This document shows, piece by piece, positions 21,940-33,900 of a DNA stretch of 64,000 nt. The notes beneath the pieces are model-generated. The model was not told the origin of the DNA, did not search any database, and was given only the letters and a program-made list of their open reading frames with translations. The stretch is taken from the NCBI GenBank assembly GCA_963691655.1, contig OY829327.1, positions 54,758,079 through 54,822,078 of the forward strand, written 5' to 3'. Source of the DNA: Toxonevra muliebris. Lineage: Eukaryota; Arthropoda; Insecta; Diptera; Pallopteridae. Numbering within the stretch: the stretch's first letter is position 1; each line of letters begins with the position of its first letter. Both the position numbers and the translations under genes were made by a program.

Positions 21940-24893
21940 TCTCATATGAATATAATCACAAAATACTGATATTTTATTTTTATTTTTTTTATTATGTATT
22001 TTTAAAGTCTCACATGTATAAGAAGTAGGCGCAACAACATTCCAATCGTTATAATTTTTACCTGGATATATAAATATGCTATTATTTACCAACATATGCA
22101 ATTTCACCACTTTATCAGCAATGAGTTCGAAATTATAGAGTTTTAAAAATTTCACATATATGGGAGGTGGGCGTCTCTATCTATTCCATTTTTGCAATGA
22201 TATATGGCAACAATAATGTTTATAAGAATATAAAATTGCATGATCATATCTATAATATATACCAAGTTATACTCTTTTCGCGGTTTAATTTATATTGAAG
22301 GTAGTCGTGGTAATATTCCGATCGTTATAATTTTCGACGCAGTGATTGCTAATGACCCCGTGAGCAAGTGAGCCGAATTTCATGATCAGCATCAAAAAAA
22401 CCATATGAGAACTCAAAAATTTATATAGTATTATCAATGGCTTTATTTCCATCCTTTCATATTCATGAGATCCTTTTTAACTTTCTCTTTCTATCGCAAT
22501 CTCAGTCTTCCACCTTTTTTTTTGTAAGGTCTCATTGCGGCTACATAACATGCCCATCTTAATCGTTGTGACTTTGTGAATCACGCTTAGTTTTCACTTT
22601 CTATGAGATTTGTAGGGTCACCTTAACTCCAGCCTCTTCAGCTTCTTGCCCTCTGTTTTAGTTCAATTTATCTTAAAAAATTAAAACGAAATTTTAATTT
22701 TTTTCATTTTGATGCAATCTTAAAACTAAGCAGAAAAAAAATTTACCTATAAAAGTTATATCTGCAAGACTGAATCGTTGTTGATTTTCTCAAAAGAAAA
22801 TAACTTAAACTAAGTCATAAAAAATCCAAAAGAAATAAATAAAATGACATAAGAAAATGTGTGAAATAAAAAATGTTTGTATTCAGTGGAAAACATCTCT
22901 ACTCAGTTCAATCTAACTTAACTGATACCAAACTCAAGATAGAAAAACTGAAGTTTATGATATGACAATATAAAATCTACGAAAGAAAGCAAAAACAAAC
23001 AAATAATAAAATCAAAGGATGAAGATGTCGCAAGGACATTTTTCTAGTGACTTCAAGTAAAACAAGGACACACGCAAGAATCAAGAAGCACAACTTAAAA
23101 TTAGTTGAAAAATTATAGAATAGGAAGAAGAAGGAGAGAAAAGTTGAAAGTTGATGCTGATGTGAAATTTAAGTTAAAAGCAAAACGACATTTGACATAG
23201 AAATGAATTTGTGTATTCACACTACTAAACTCTCATTCACATAAATTCCGGCACAAGTACCAAAAGCACAACAAAAAGAATAACAAAACCAGTTATTTCA
23301 TCATTTTGGCAGTAGGTAAATCACCTCATCCATACACATGCACACATACACCCAAGTAATCCTTAGAGTAAACAAGTGACACGAGAGATATGTGTTGTGT
23401 GCTTTTGTGTTTTTTTTCTTGGCGCGCACAAAACAAATCTACCAAATAAGGATAATAATAAAATACTCAATTGTAGGACAGAAAATAGCAGTAGAAACCA
23501 CTTGAAAATTTGTTATGCTACAAAGTAATAGTACACCAACGAGTTAAAGTATGTGGAAGCAGTAGTAGTGGTAGAAGTAGTTGTTGTTGTTTTTTCTTTA
23601 CTTTTTGTTGCTGTTTCGTGTCGCCTTTATCGTGATTGTTGCTGTTATCCTTATGTGCTCCTGTTCAAAATTTCGTTTCACTTCATTTGTTTCTCGTTCT
23701 CTAGGACATTTTCATTCTCACACTCATTTATCCACCCACAACTGCCACACCCACTCATCTACATCCAGTAGTCCAGTCTGTGTCTTACCTAGCTCTCAGT
23801 ATCTCCCGTCCTTTGTTTCAAATGGGGTGAAACATTAGGGCAAATGAATGTCCTGTTAGTTTAGCAGCATACATAAACTTGCAACTTAACGATGCGTTTG
23901 TGTGCCACTACTTACGCTCGAGTGGCTCGACCGACTACTGCTTTTGTTGTTGCTGTTAGTCGTTATCCTTTGCTGTCTTTGAGTTATATGAATGTGTGTG
24001 TGCATGTTCATGTGTTTGTTGCTAGTATTTAATGTATGTGCAAGTGCATATAAATAAATTGTTGGGATTTTTTTGTGGTAAAATGATTGTTTTTGAATAA
24101 CAATTTTCTGCATGCATAAAAATAAACATGTGTGTATGTTGCACACATATACATACAAAATTTAATAAAAAAAATTTCAGTCAAAGAGATTGTCCTAAAA
24201 AAATGTATTAAAAAGTAAGTACTTATTATTCATATTCATTAGAATTTTTGTTAAAAAAAAATTCTTTCCCACCCTAGAAAAAACTACTTCTAAAAAAATG
24301 CATACAATTTTTTCCTGCTTTCATAATAAAAACTAAAATTTTACACCAAAAAAATGAATTTCTATACTGCTCCTGGGACAGCTAGTAAAAAAAAAAATGC
24401 TACAACACGAACAAATATAAACAAGAAAAAAAGTAACTATGAAAAGTATTCGCATAACGAGTGCAAAACCATGAAATGAAATTGTTACAATTTCATTTCA
24501 AAAAATATGCATTACAAAAAAGAACTACGTACATACTTAACATTTTACATGCATAGATACAAATTTTTTTAGTGTAGGTATGTGTGTGTGTGTACATATA
24601 AAATAAAAGAAAAAACGAAAAGTGTATAGAGAGAAAATGTCCCCAGAGTGTCCTTCGCCATGAATGTATGCTACCAAATTGCAAAAAAAAAAAAAAAAAA
24701 CTGCATTAAAGATGAATGTAGTACAACAAAAATTGGCACAAACACATATTCAGCCATAGAAACATGCACACATATGCACAAATGTATAAATTTATGTTTT
24801 GTGTGTGCTTGTGAAGAAAAAAGTAAAGTTTTATATGAGTTTGACAACTTTCAAATCGTTTAACCTCAAAAGTACGTGTACATTCTAGTAATA
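21940..24893. other. Long spacer with simple repeats, no confirmed gene
   Basis: CTT/TTG-rich and CA-rich tracts at 23540-24170 give several overlapping open frames that I reject. On the minus strand, CAG/AGC-rich sequence ends at GAGC|GTAAGTAG near 23912, a good donor. It might close an untranslated or N-terminal exon of a further minus-strand gene, but no acceptor or start could be fixed. Confidence 0.4.
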
Positions 24894-25811
24894 CAAATAC
24901 ACAGGGATGTGAAACAAAAACATGTTGCAATATGATTCGGTTTAGCGGTTCATGGTCTCTCTGAGGCCCTGATTCGGTTCAGAAATCGGTTCTTGCTCAC
25001 CTACGTACTGCTGGTTCAACTCGAAAGTGGTTTGACTCAAACATCAGCAATTAAAAACTTTACTAAAGTATAGTAACATTTCATTTCTTTATTAAAAATT
25101 ATTTAGTTTAAAATAAATAAGATGAAAATCAAATTAGGATGCCTGCAAAACTTTATATACCTTACACATTCTTAAATAAATATACTTTTTGGTATTGAAT
25201 GGTACGTGGGGGTGATTATAACGTAATTTTTATAGTTTGAAATATATTACAGTAGTAATAAATATCTTGTTGTTTTCGTACCAATATTTCCTTTGATATT
25301 GTTCTTTAAAGATTTTAATAGTTTGAGAGGTATGGTTAGTGCCAGATGTCGAAAATGTTGGCAAAATTTTAAGCAGATATTTCTAAGATTTTTAAGAAGG
25401 ACACACTTCGTTCGGAAGTCCCATTGTGATACCCCGTAAGCTTTCTTGACGAGCGTATTGAGTTGTGCTTAATACTGTTTTATGCCAAATCTGAACAACG
25501 ACGTAGGAAAAGTTATAAACACCAATTTATTAGCTTTTGGTGGCTTGGCCATTGCCTACACAGAGATGCCCTTGTGCAATTTTATTAAATTATGGGGGTG
25601 TCCTGAATTAAAAGGTTTTGTTTAGAAAGGAAAACAGGAGCATCTTGCCGTTGTAGTCTTCAATCGACAGGAAAGATCCAGCTCGTAATTTTTGACAGAA
25701 ACTAAACTTGCAAAAAATGTTTATTTCTTACATATTTTTGGTCTGCGTGAATTAAAAAAAAGCAGAAGAAATCGTGGATTTATAATTTTTCTCGGGTTTT
25801 AAAAAAATGTA

Positions 25812-27096
25812 TTGGGAGTATGAATGTATAAACTCGTATTTTTTTCGTAATTTGGACATTTATTGTGAAAAAGTGATTATAAATTTATTCTTTAAAGTAT
25901 TGTCTATCGTTAGCCACAACCTTTTCCCATCTTTCTGGCAGCATACGGATTCCGCGTCGAAAGAACTCCTCATCTTTTGAGGCTATCCACGAATCGACCC
26001 ATTTAATGAGTTCTTCGAAAGAACGGAAGTGCTGTTCAGCCAGGCCATGTGTCATCGATCGGAACAAGTGGTAATCAGAAGAAGCAATGTCTGGAGAATA
26101 CGGCGGGTGGGGTAGCACTTCCCATTTCAGCGTTTCCAAGTATGTTTTTACTTGCCTTGCAACATGCGGCCGAGCATTGTCGTGCTGAAGAATAACTTCG
26201 TCGTGTCTATTCTCATATTCTGGCCTCTTATCCTTTAATGCTCGGCTCAAACGCATCAATTGAAGTAGGTATCGGTCGCCAGTGATCGTTTCATTCGGTT
26301 TCAACAGCTCATAATACACGACACCTTTCATATCCCACCAAATACACAGCATGAGCTTGGATCCATGGATGTTCGGCTTTGCCGTTGATGTTGATGCATG
26401 TCCGGGCGGTCCCCATGATTTTTTACGCTTTGGGTTATCGTAACGTAACCACTTTTCATCGCCAGTCACAATACGATGCAGAAAACCCTTTCTTTTCTGT
26501 CGTTCAATCAGCAGTTCACATGTGAAAAATCGTCGTTCGAAGTCTCTCGGCTTCAATTCGTACGGCACCCAATTTCCTTGCTTTTGAATCATTCCCAATG
26601 CTTTTAATCGTCTAGAAATGATTGATTGATCAGCTCCTAAGAATTCTGCAAGTTATTGTTGCGTTTGACATGAATCTTCTTCGAGTAATGCCTTCAATTC
26701 TTCGTCTTCGAACTTTTTTGGGCCGCCTGAACGTTCCCTGTCTTCAACATCAAAATCACCACTTTTGAAACGGGCATACCACACCTGACACATTCTAACG
26801 TCTATAGCACAGTCAGGATAAGCTTCAGTGAGTAAACGATGTGCTTCAGTTGCGTTTTCTTTAAATGGAAGAAGCAAATTAAAAGTTCCCGCAAATGTTG
26901 TTTTGTTGGCACGAAATTCGACATTTTCAGCTATAGTAAAACACTTTTGTAAAATTATGAAAATTATTTGGCAGATCAATTCTTATAGTATTTTTGGCGC
27001 TCTTCGATATAGAATAGCTGTCAATGTCAAAAAAATGGCGCGTATGATAGATTTGAAGTTAGTCACAATTACGAGTTTATACATTCATACTCCCAA
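25812..27096 (-). mobile_element. mariner element, copy 2 (D34D type, 1285 bp)
   Basis: It has the same 27-base inverted termini as copy 1 and TA on both sides (25810-25811 and 27097-27098). It differs from copy 1 by scattered substitutions and one base in length. It lies inside the hAT-type element 24902-28384, so it is the later insertion. Confidence 0.95.
25885..26979 (-). pseudogene. mariner transposase, copy 2, one in-frame stop
   Basis: It is the same protein as copy 1 and closer to intact. The N-terminal helix-turn-helix part (26950-26656) is followed by TAA at 26655-26653, at the same codon as in copy 1. Beyond it the frame stays open without a shift: LAEFLGADQSIISRRLKAL, then WVPYEL, TGDEKW, LQHDNARPH, SPDIASSDYHLF and a C-terminus of EKVVANDRQYFKE. 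The catalytic D, D34D set is complete; APSD has become ASSD before the last Asp. Both copies end in the same C-terminal residues. This single stop is what separates it from a full-length reading frame, apart from the uncertain ATG. Confidence 0.92.
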
Positions 27097-27502
27097 TATT
27101 TTTTTTTAAACTTTAAGGTGCTATACTTTGGTACAATAGATTTTATAGGTCGCAGTGCCTGACTTTCGAGTCGGCCTTCCTTCAAATAATATTAAGGTGC
27201 TATACGATTATTTAAATAGATTTTTTGACCAATTTTTTTGGTTTACTTAGAAAAGAATTTTATACTGAAGAAAAAAAACTTTGATTCAATTCAATAGGTT
27301 GTTTGGCCTGTCAAAATAAAAACTGGAGAAAATGCACTTCAATTGCACCAAGAAACTGAGCAAAACATAACCATTGATGCTTAGTATTTTTTAAAATATT
27401 TAGAATTCGTCTCTGTAACTTTGTTAGTATATTCTTGAATAATATATCTGTCGATTCAGGGCAATTTAGGACACCCCATTAAAAACGATTTGAGAATTAA
27501 GT

Positions 27503-27570
27503 ACCAGCTACAGGTGGGAATCGAACCCGGATATGAGTACGCTACTCACTAGGTTAACGAGGTTGACGGC
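27503..27570 (-). ncRNA. tRNA-like segment inside the hAT-type element
   Basis: On the minus strand, TTAACCTAGTGAGTAGCGTA (A-box-like) is followed by CCGGGTTCGATTCCCACC, a near-perfect B box at 27513-27530. No acceptor stem could be closed. A SINE head is likelier than a tRNA gene. Confidence 0.45.
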
Positions 27571-28392
27571 ATATGGAAATATCTAACAATTTGTGGAAAG
27601 GGTTATTACGGGGAACGAAAACTCAATTAAAACCACGAGAGCATTCGCTCGCTGATTGTTCGTTGAAATTTTTATAAGCAATTTTCTTGAAAAATTTTTT
27701 TTTTTACTTTTGGCAGTCATGCAGAAAACGAGCGATATGATGTTTTTGGAAGTATTGACTTGATTCAAAAATTTTTGCAGAAAAAGCCCAAGTATTAATT
27801 CATAATTAAGTGGCTTTATTGTCTAAAATTACAATTATGATAATAAAAAATAAACTCATTAAAAAATACTTCTCCAGTTCATTCCTCAGTAGTGCTGAAC
27901 TGAAAACACTTGAAATATTAATGCTCTGTTTACAACCAACGTAAATGTTGACTTTAAATTGACTCCACTTTGTTTCAAGGAATGAAATCGAAACCAAAAT
28001 CGTAACCAAAACTGTTATTTTCATCTGAAAAAGATCGAAACCCATTCAAATTCTGGAATCGGTTCAAATCGGTACGGTATCGGCCTAAAATTATAGAATC
28101 CTAAACCACTTAGAATCCTAATCACTTTCCTTCAAAACCGTAGCCGGAACGAAACCGAAACCCGAATGAATGTTGAAGAACGAAACCGGATCCTGAACAT
28201 TATATTGATTCGGTTTCATTCCATGTTTTGTTTCCCTTAAGTTTTTATTAAAACCATTCCACGGCTTATTTATCTCGAAAATATTGGCAATACAATGGCA
28301 TACTTAAAGTTCACAACTAGGTCTGGTTCGGTTCGAGGTACTTAAATTGCGAATGGGTTGGTTCAAACTTGGTTTTCATCCTTGCAAATGCA

Positions 28393-29228
28393 TATAAACA
28401 AATATACAATACTCTTGTTTGTGTGTTATAGTTTGAATAAATGCGTGCTGCATTTGATTATGATGTTTACAATGTTGTTGTTGTTGTAGGTACACATACG
28501 AGTACAATTACATATGTTAGTTTAAAGTTTGGTTGTTATGAGAAACTTTAAGGATTGTCACGACTTTGCAAAATGAAAGTAAGTTTTCTTTTCGGACTTT
28601 TTTATTGATACAACAATATGAGATTTTTAAATATTTACATTGTTAAAGCGTTCGTTAGTTTTGGACAGAAATATTTAAGAAATTGTGGTTATATTTTAGA
28701 AGATTGTATGCTCAGATTAAAGACTTAAGGCGTCTACACACACGAACGTTGGTCGGAATATATGAGATTATTTAAGTCCCTATTCGTACATGGCTGTAGA
28801 GAGGATAAATCCAAAAATTTTATCATCATTCTTAATTTTTAAATAATTCCTCCCCTCCATCGAACCAAACAGCAAACAAGTTATAAATCATCTAATACAT
28901 TGGTTGTTTATGAATAAATGAATCGATGGATTTTACTAAATTTTTCGGAATGAGAAACTTAAAAAACAATGAACACAAAGTTCTTGTATTTGTCTGCTCT
29001 GCCTAACAATTCATTTACAAAATATGGACGATACGTGGGTGTGATTATTATTCTATTTTGATGATTTGATTAAATTAAGTTATATTTGTTTGATATTGCA
29101 GATCGCCCACTTGACTTATTTTCCTCTGTATCTGATTTGCCCATTTTTTGTTTCATTCCCAATGCCGCGCTTAAGCAATATTCTCTTTGATTTTACAAAA
29201 AAATGTTCTGCTGAGTTTTCTTTGTCTT
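28393..29228. other. Spacer, no gene seen
   Basis: AT-rich with a short TTG run at 28470-28487. No coding or repeat feature recognised. Confidence 0.45.
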
Positions 29229-29405
29229 TGCTAGTTGCCAGATGACCTCAATAGTTAAGCGTGTAGTGCACACAACTTCCACCCGGAAGGGTAGGCAATG
29301 GCAAAACAACCGAGTGGTAATAAATTGCCGCACCGCCGTTCGGAACTGCCGTTAAACTGTAAGTTCAATCATTTAGTATCACAAAGGCCGTTCAGGCCTA
29401 AGTGT
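29229..29405 (+). mobile_element. SINE copy A, shortened
   Basis: It shares its body with the fuller copy at 44738-45048: both contain GGCAAAACNACC, AATTGCC, CGCCGTTCG, GTTAAACTGTA and GGCCGTTCAGGCCTAAGTGT (ending at 29405). Its head has an A-box-like AGTTAAGCGTGTAGTGCAC, but the B box is lost and the CCTAACC tail of copy B is absent. Two independent copies with the same internal order show a dispersed family. Confidence 0.75.
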
Positions 29406-29973
29406 TTCGTGCATATGTAAATTTTTTATTTTTGAAAGAGAGAAAACCTTTTCTTTTCTTTTATCTGAAAAAGCCTTTCCAAAACCATTTTCTGCAACCA
29501 ATTTGGCCAGTTTAGACCGATTTAAAGTGAGGTATACGCACATAAAATTCAGTTTCAAGCATAACCAACACATGGATAAAATAATGACGGACGGTTGCGT
29601 GTACACTCGTCAAGAATGCACCGTTAAAATTCCTTTCTGCGTAATTTTCAGCGTGTGAACATCTTTTGCCGTCGGCAAAATAATTTTGTTCCGATGTTTA
29701 CTCACCGAAAATCATATTGACATATTGAGTATACATGCATCAAAAACGATGAGGTCGTTGACAGGCCGTCAAGCAATATCAAACAGGCTTTGATTTTCAT
29801 TAAACAAGCCATCCAGACGTCCGTGTGAAGATTTCTCACTAATGCTGTATGCGTTGCTTGATCCTGTATAGTCCCCAAAAGGCGTGCTTCAAGCGTGTTG
29901 AACGTGAAAACAGCATGTGATATTGGTTTTACTCTAGTTCTGTAAGTGCACTTTGAGCTAGATTATCCAAATC
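29406..29973. other. Spacer, no gene seen
   Basis: AT-rich with no recognised feature. The open frame 29379-29606 overlaps the SINE end and is not supported. Confidence 0.45.
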
Positions 29974-30314
29974 TTATAGCGTATTCTTTTATCGATAAAA
30001 TGTTGCATTTTTTCTGCACCGTACGAGAACTGTCAAATTTTGTGTCCTTTCTGAAAAAGTGACAGCCCTTTCAGAGTATAGTGTTCTTTTCTAAAAAATG
30101 TTGCCTTTTGAGCGGGGAAAAATGTAACATTTTTGCTTTTAATTAAATGTTGCCCTGAAAATTAGCTGATTCTGACAGGGTAGCATTTTTATATTCTTTT
30201 CTTGCACTAAAAAGGCAACATTTGGACAGGATTGAGGGTAACATTAAAAAATTGTTGCCATCGCACGAGGCTGAAAAAAATGCAGCATTTTGTCAAGAAA
30301 AGATAACGCTATTA
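29974..30314. mobile_element. Foldback MITE with about 50-bp inverted termini and TTA duplication
   Basis: The left end from 29977 (TAGCGTATTCTTTTATCG, then ATAAAATGTTGCATTTTTTC) matches the right end read backwards from 30311 (TAGCGTTATCTTTTCTTGAC, then AAAATGCTGCATTTTTTTC) over about 50 bases with small gaps. TTA flanks both sides (29974-29976 and 30312-30314). The 335-bp body is full of GCAACATTT words. A 3-bp TTA duplication would fit the PIF/Harbinger superfamily, but the short motif leaves this open. Confidence 0.65.
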
Positions 30315-30899
30315 GCCACCACACATCCTTAACTATCCAGAATACGTGGTATGACGTAAATGTAGGCCAAATGTAGGGTTTCCATAGTAATTTTGGTGCT
30401 ATGGACTTCAGCTCAAATTCTAAATTTTTAAATAAAAGTTTATATTTATTTGAAAACTCTCCTTGTGAGGTTTTTTTTTCCTTTTGGTATTCTTAAATAC
30501 ATTCCGAATTGCAGTCAATCACATTGAAAATAAGAATTTGGTTAATAACTTGACCTCAACGACATTTACCGGGTCATAAATAAACAATAATAAAAGTGAA
30601 CGAAAAGCCAGAAGAGCTCAAACCGAACCTATGTTGTAAATCTTAGCTCGATAGCTCTTATGGTTCCGGAGATAATTCGTTGCAAACAAATGCACCAACG
30701 ATTTCACATATAAATAAGGATATAAGGAAAAAGACAAAAAAGAAAGCAAAATGAAAATAAACCGTTTAAAGCATTTCATTTATTTGTGAGCTGCCACGCC
30801 CTCTTTCCCAATATCACCCATATATTTCTTGTGGCATGACTGTGTCAACCAAGGTCCTTTTAATAAATCACTGTACCGTTCTACCGTGCAGTACCGGTT
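30315..30899. other. Spacer, no gene seen
   Basis: AT-rich and without recognised feature. Confidence 0.45.
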
Positions 30900-30972
30900 C
30901 CGCCTCGGCGGTCTATTGCCAACGTGCTAGACTCTTGTCTCTGGGGTGCCGGGTTCGATTCTCGGCTTGGGT
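30900..30972 (+). ncRNA. tRNA-like segment (SINE head candidate)
   Basis: GTCTATTGCCAACGTGCTAG precedes GGTGCCGGGTTCGATTCTCG, an intact B box, at a spacing near that of tRNA genes. A proper acceptor stem is not seen. The following 300 bases may be the body of a SINE unlike the 29229/44738 family. Confidence 0.45.
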
Positions 30973-33900
30973 ATGGTTTCCTATTTATATTTCTGCCTTT
31001 CATAGTAAACATTAGTATTGCATTAGTAGGATTATCTCCTGTGAGTTGATTGATCATTAAAAAAGAAGATGTACCGCCAATCGGCTACGTAACCGCAACA
31101 TTTATGAGTATTCAGGTTTTAACACTTTCCACCGGTCCACCCTTTTATTAACATAAGATTTGTATGAGAGGTGGCACGCTCTCTTGTAATTAGGAACTCA
31201 GATTGTATAAACTTTTGTCGTGATTTAAATTGATTTAATTCCTCAAAGTAATGCCGGATCGACTAAAGCTATACATCAACCAACCGTTCCGTTTGGATGG
31301 TATCAGTGTGGACTTACATCTCAATTACCAAATTCATAATGTTAAATTTTTAAATTTCTTTTCAACTTTCAAAAGCACATTGCTTATATAGTTTACTTAA
31401 ACAATTTTCTATCGCTGTTGCATTAAAAGTTCAGCTCATTGTTTAAAGTATATTTAAATGCTAATTGTAAGACGACGAAAACAAAAAACTCAAGCGAGAA
31501 TGGCAGAAAATATGAAGCTTCCACTTTAGCATTTGTTGTTGTGCTCTTGTTGCTTAGTGATAAAAAAAAATTCCCCTCCTCCCGTTATGGTTATGCAAGG
31601 TTTCCAGTGCTTTACAATGTTCCTCGTGAATGTTTCTGTGACATCATAATTTTTGTTTTTTTTACCTTTTGTCAGGAAAAACTTAATGCCTGTTGTTGTT
31701 GTTGTTGTTGCTTCTGACTCTGCTTCATATCTCAGAATACAGGTTAAGTGTTGTTCCGGCACAATGGAGTTGCATTATTATTATTCGTATTATTATTATA
31801 TATTTTTTCTTTATTCGTGCAGCTTCTGCCACTTCTGGAAAATGAGGTTAGAATGCAAATTTTTATGTTAAATATTTTTGCCCCATTTCCATTTCAATTC
31901 AATGCGCGTAGTTTCATGGATTTAAGAATGTTTTATTATAATTTAAGTTTTGGAAAACTGACAAAGTGGGATAAAAAATCAATTCTAGTTTATTGTCAAT
32001 TGATAATTAATTTCTTGGTTCAAATATCTGTGACAAAATTAAGTACATTTAACAGCTAGAAATATTTAAGGAGCTTTCTAAAAACATTTTATACATAGAT
32101 CGAAGTCCATTCTTGAAGTTCTTTTTTAAGAACTCTACAGATGTTTTGTTTAATTTAATGACTTGTGATCTGAATTCGGTATGCAGAATTTATCTATAAT
32201 GTCGAAAAATGTTAACCCAAAAGTGCAAAAAACAATTTAGAAAAAACTTTTTAAAAGTATTGGATTGGCTTAGAAAATTAAATTCTTTGTTTTATGACCC
32301 ATACTATGCAGATCAGTTTTTTATGCTAGAATTTTAGAAATTCTATCTTAAAAATGTAAAAATTAAATGAAAATACAACCAAAATTATACATTGTAAGGC
32401 TTAAGTTCTTAGAAGTCGTAATAATTTTAAAATTCGAATCACAAATTTACCAAACGAACAAAATTTAAATGTTACCAAAATATTCGAATATTCGAGCAAC
32501 TTGTTAAACTAAATTGTAAAAAATTATTTCTAGATTTTTAAGTTGATAGTAAATGTCCAAATTGGCCATTCCACACAGTTTTGGGTTAAGAATTTTGTCG
32601 TAATAGATAAATTCTGCATCTTGATTTGGACTCAGCTCACGCGTATATATCTTCTTAAGCAATCACAATTAAAAAAGTTTAATTTCACAGGCCTATGTTA
32701 TTATTTAGTTGTATTTAGGTGCTTAAAAGTATTTTATTATCTTTAATCTTCAAAGATAAAATTTTCCTTTTGTTTGCCGTATAAGATCATAAAATTATTG
32801 TAACATGCCAGTTGCAGTTCATTTTAATGTAATGATGTAATGTATAGTTGTTGCGTTTGTTGTTGTTCTTGTTGCTCTTTACTTTCAGAAATATTCCCAA
32901 TCCAATCGTTTCATTCCATATTAAGTGGCAACTTTTTTTTGTTTATAAAAAAAAGTTAAAAGGAGTAGATATTTTTTTTTAAATTTGTATTTTAAATTAC
33001 AAAACAAATACTTGCGTTTTTTCTTTTCGTTTACTGATACCACACAATCATGTATTCATAAGTGCACTTCCGGTACACACAGATATACAGTATACATTCT
33101 TTCATTTTTTTCTTCACATTTTCCTTTTATTTTACACACTTTTTGTGAATGTATACGTTTTCTCTATGTTGGCTGATAACAAAAACAGAGAGCTTTTTGG
33201 CTCAATATACAAGTATATACATACACACATACATATATCTACATATACATATGCACTTGTATATGGTAGCATACTCATACATATACCCTGGAGGCATATT
33301 AACGTTAAAAATAACAAAAGTGCAAAGCATTATTACTGTGATGTGATGGTGTTTAAATATACATACTCGTACATTGTAATAATTCTATATGGTTACAAGT
33401 ATTTGGAAGCTAGAAATAAGGCATGACTGAAATGTGTATATACAGAATATACAATACAATACTCATGTATTGTTCTTAAAACCTTAAATGAAAATTGCTA
33501 ATGAAACTGAAAATAAAAATCCTTAAATCCTTAACCCTTTTCACTCATTAACATTACTGCCCTAATATTCTATGAACAGTACAGTGAAATGATGAATCTC
33601 ATTCCATTGATTATATTTTCGTACAAATTTTTGTTTCCACTAAAATTATATATTTTTTTTTAATTTACAATGAACTTTTCTAATTTATGTAAGAACTTCT
33701 TTATATTTCAATAAATTCTTCATTGAGTTTGTTCATTAGTTCAAAGTAAAATCATAAACATTACTTCAGCACCGTAAAGAGACTTTGAGCAAATGAATTG
33801 TTTACTAATTTTTTCATAAATTCCGGTTTTGTTCTTAATGTAAAACAATTCATTGAGTGCATGAATGTTTCATAAATTCAATGTATAAATTTCATTGAAT

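Larger units (their letters stand above)
24894..28392. mobile_element. Large hAT-type element, hosting mariner copy 2
   Basis: The left end reads CAGGGATGTGAAAC from 24902. The right end on the other strand reads CAAGGATGAAAACC (to 28384). The flanks are CAAATACA (24894-24901) and CAAATGCA (28385-28392), 7 of 8 identical, an aged 8-bp target duplication. Regions beside both ends are rich in CGGTTC/GAACCG words (24940-25020 and 28040-28370), as expected of subterminal binding repeats. The total is 3483 bp, about 2.2 kb without the mariner. No transposase frame is visible. Similar CGGTTCAGGTTCA words at 63500-63590 may mark another relative. Confidence 0.65.

Noticed and set aside
29088..29180. 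Acceptor-like tttgatattgcag with an open frame after it
   Set aside because: Two frames are open for about 30 codons, with no donor at the end and no phase partner.
32875..32935. Strong acceptor gctctttactttcag followed by KYSQSNRFIPY and a stop
   Set aside because: It could continue the plus-strand gene in phase 0, but there is no independent support and the piece is only 11 codons.
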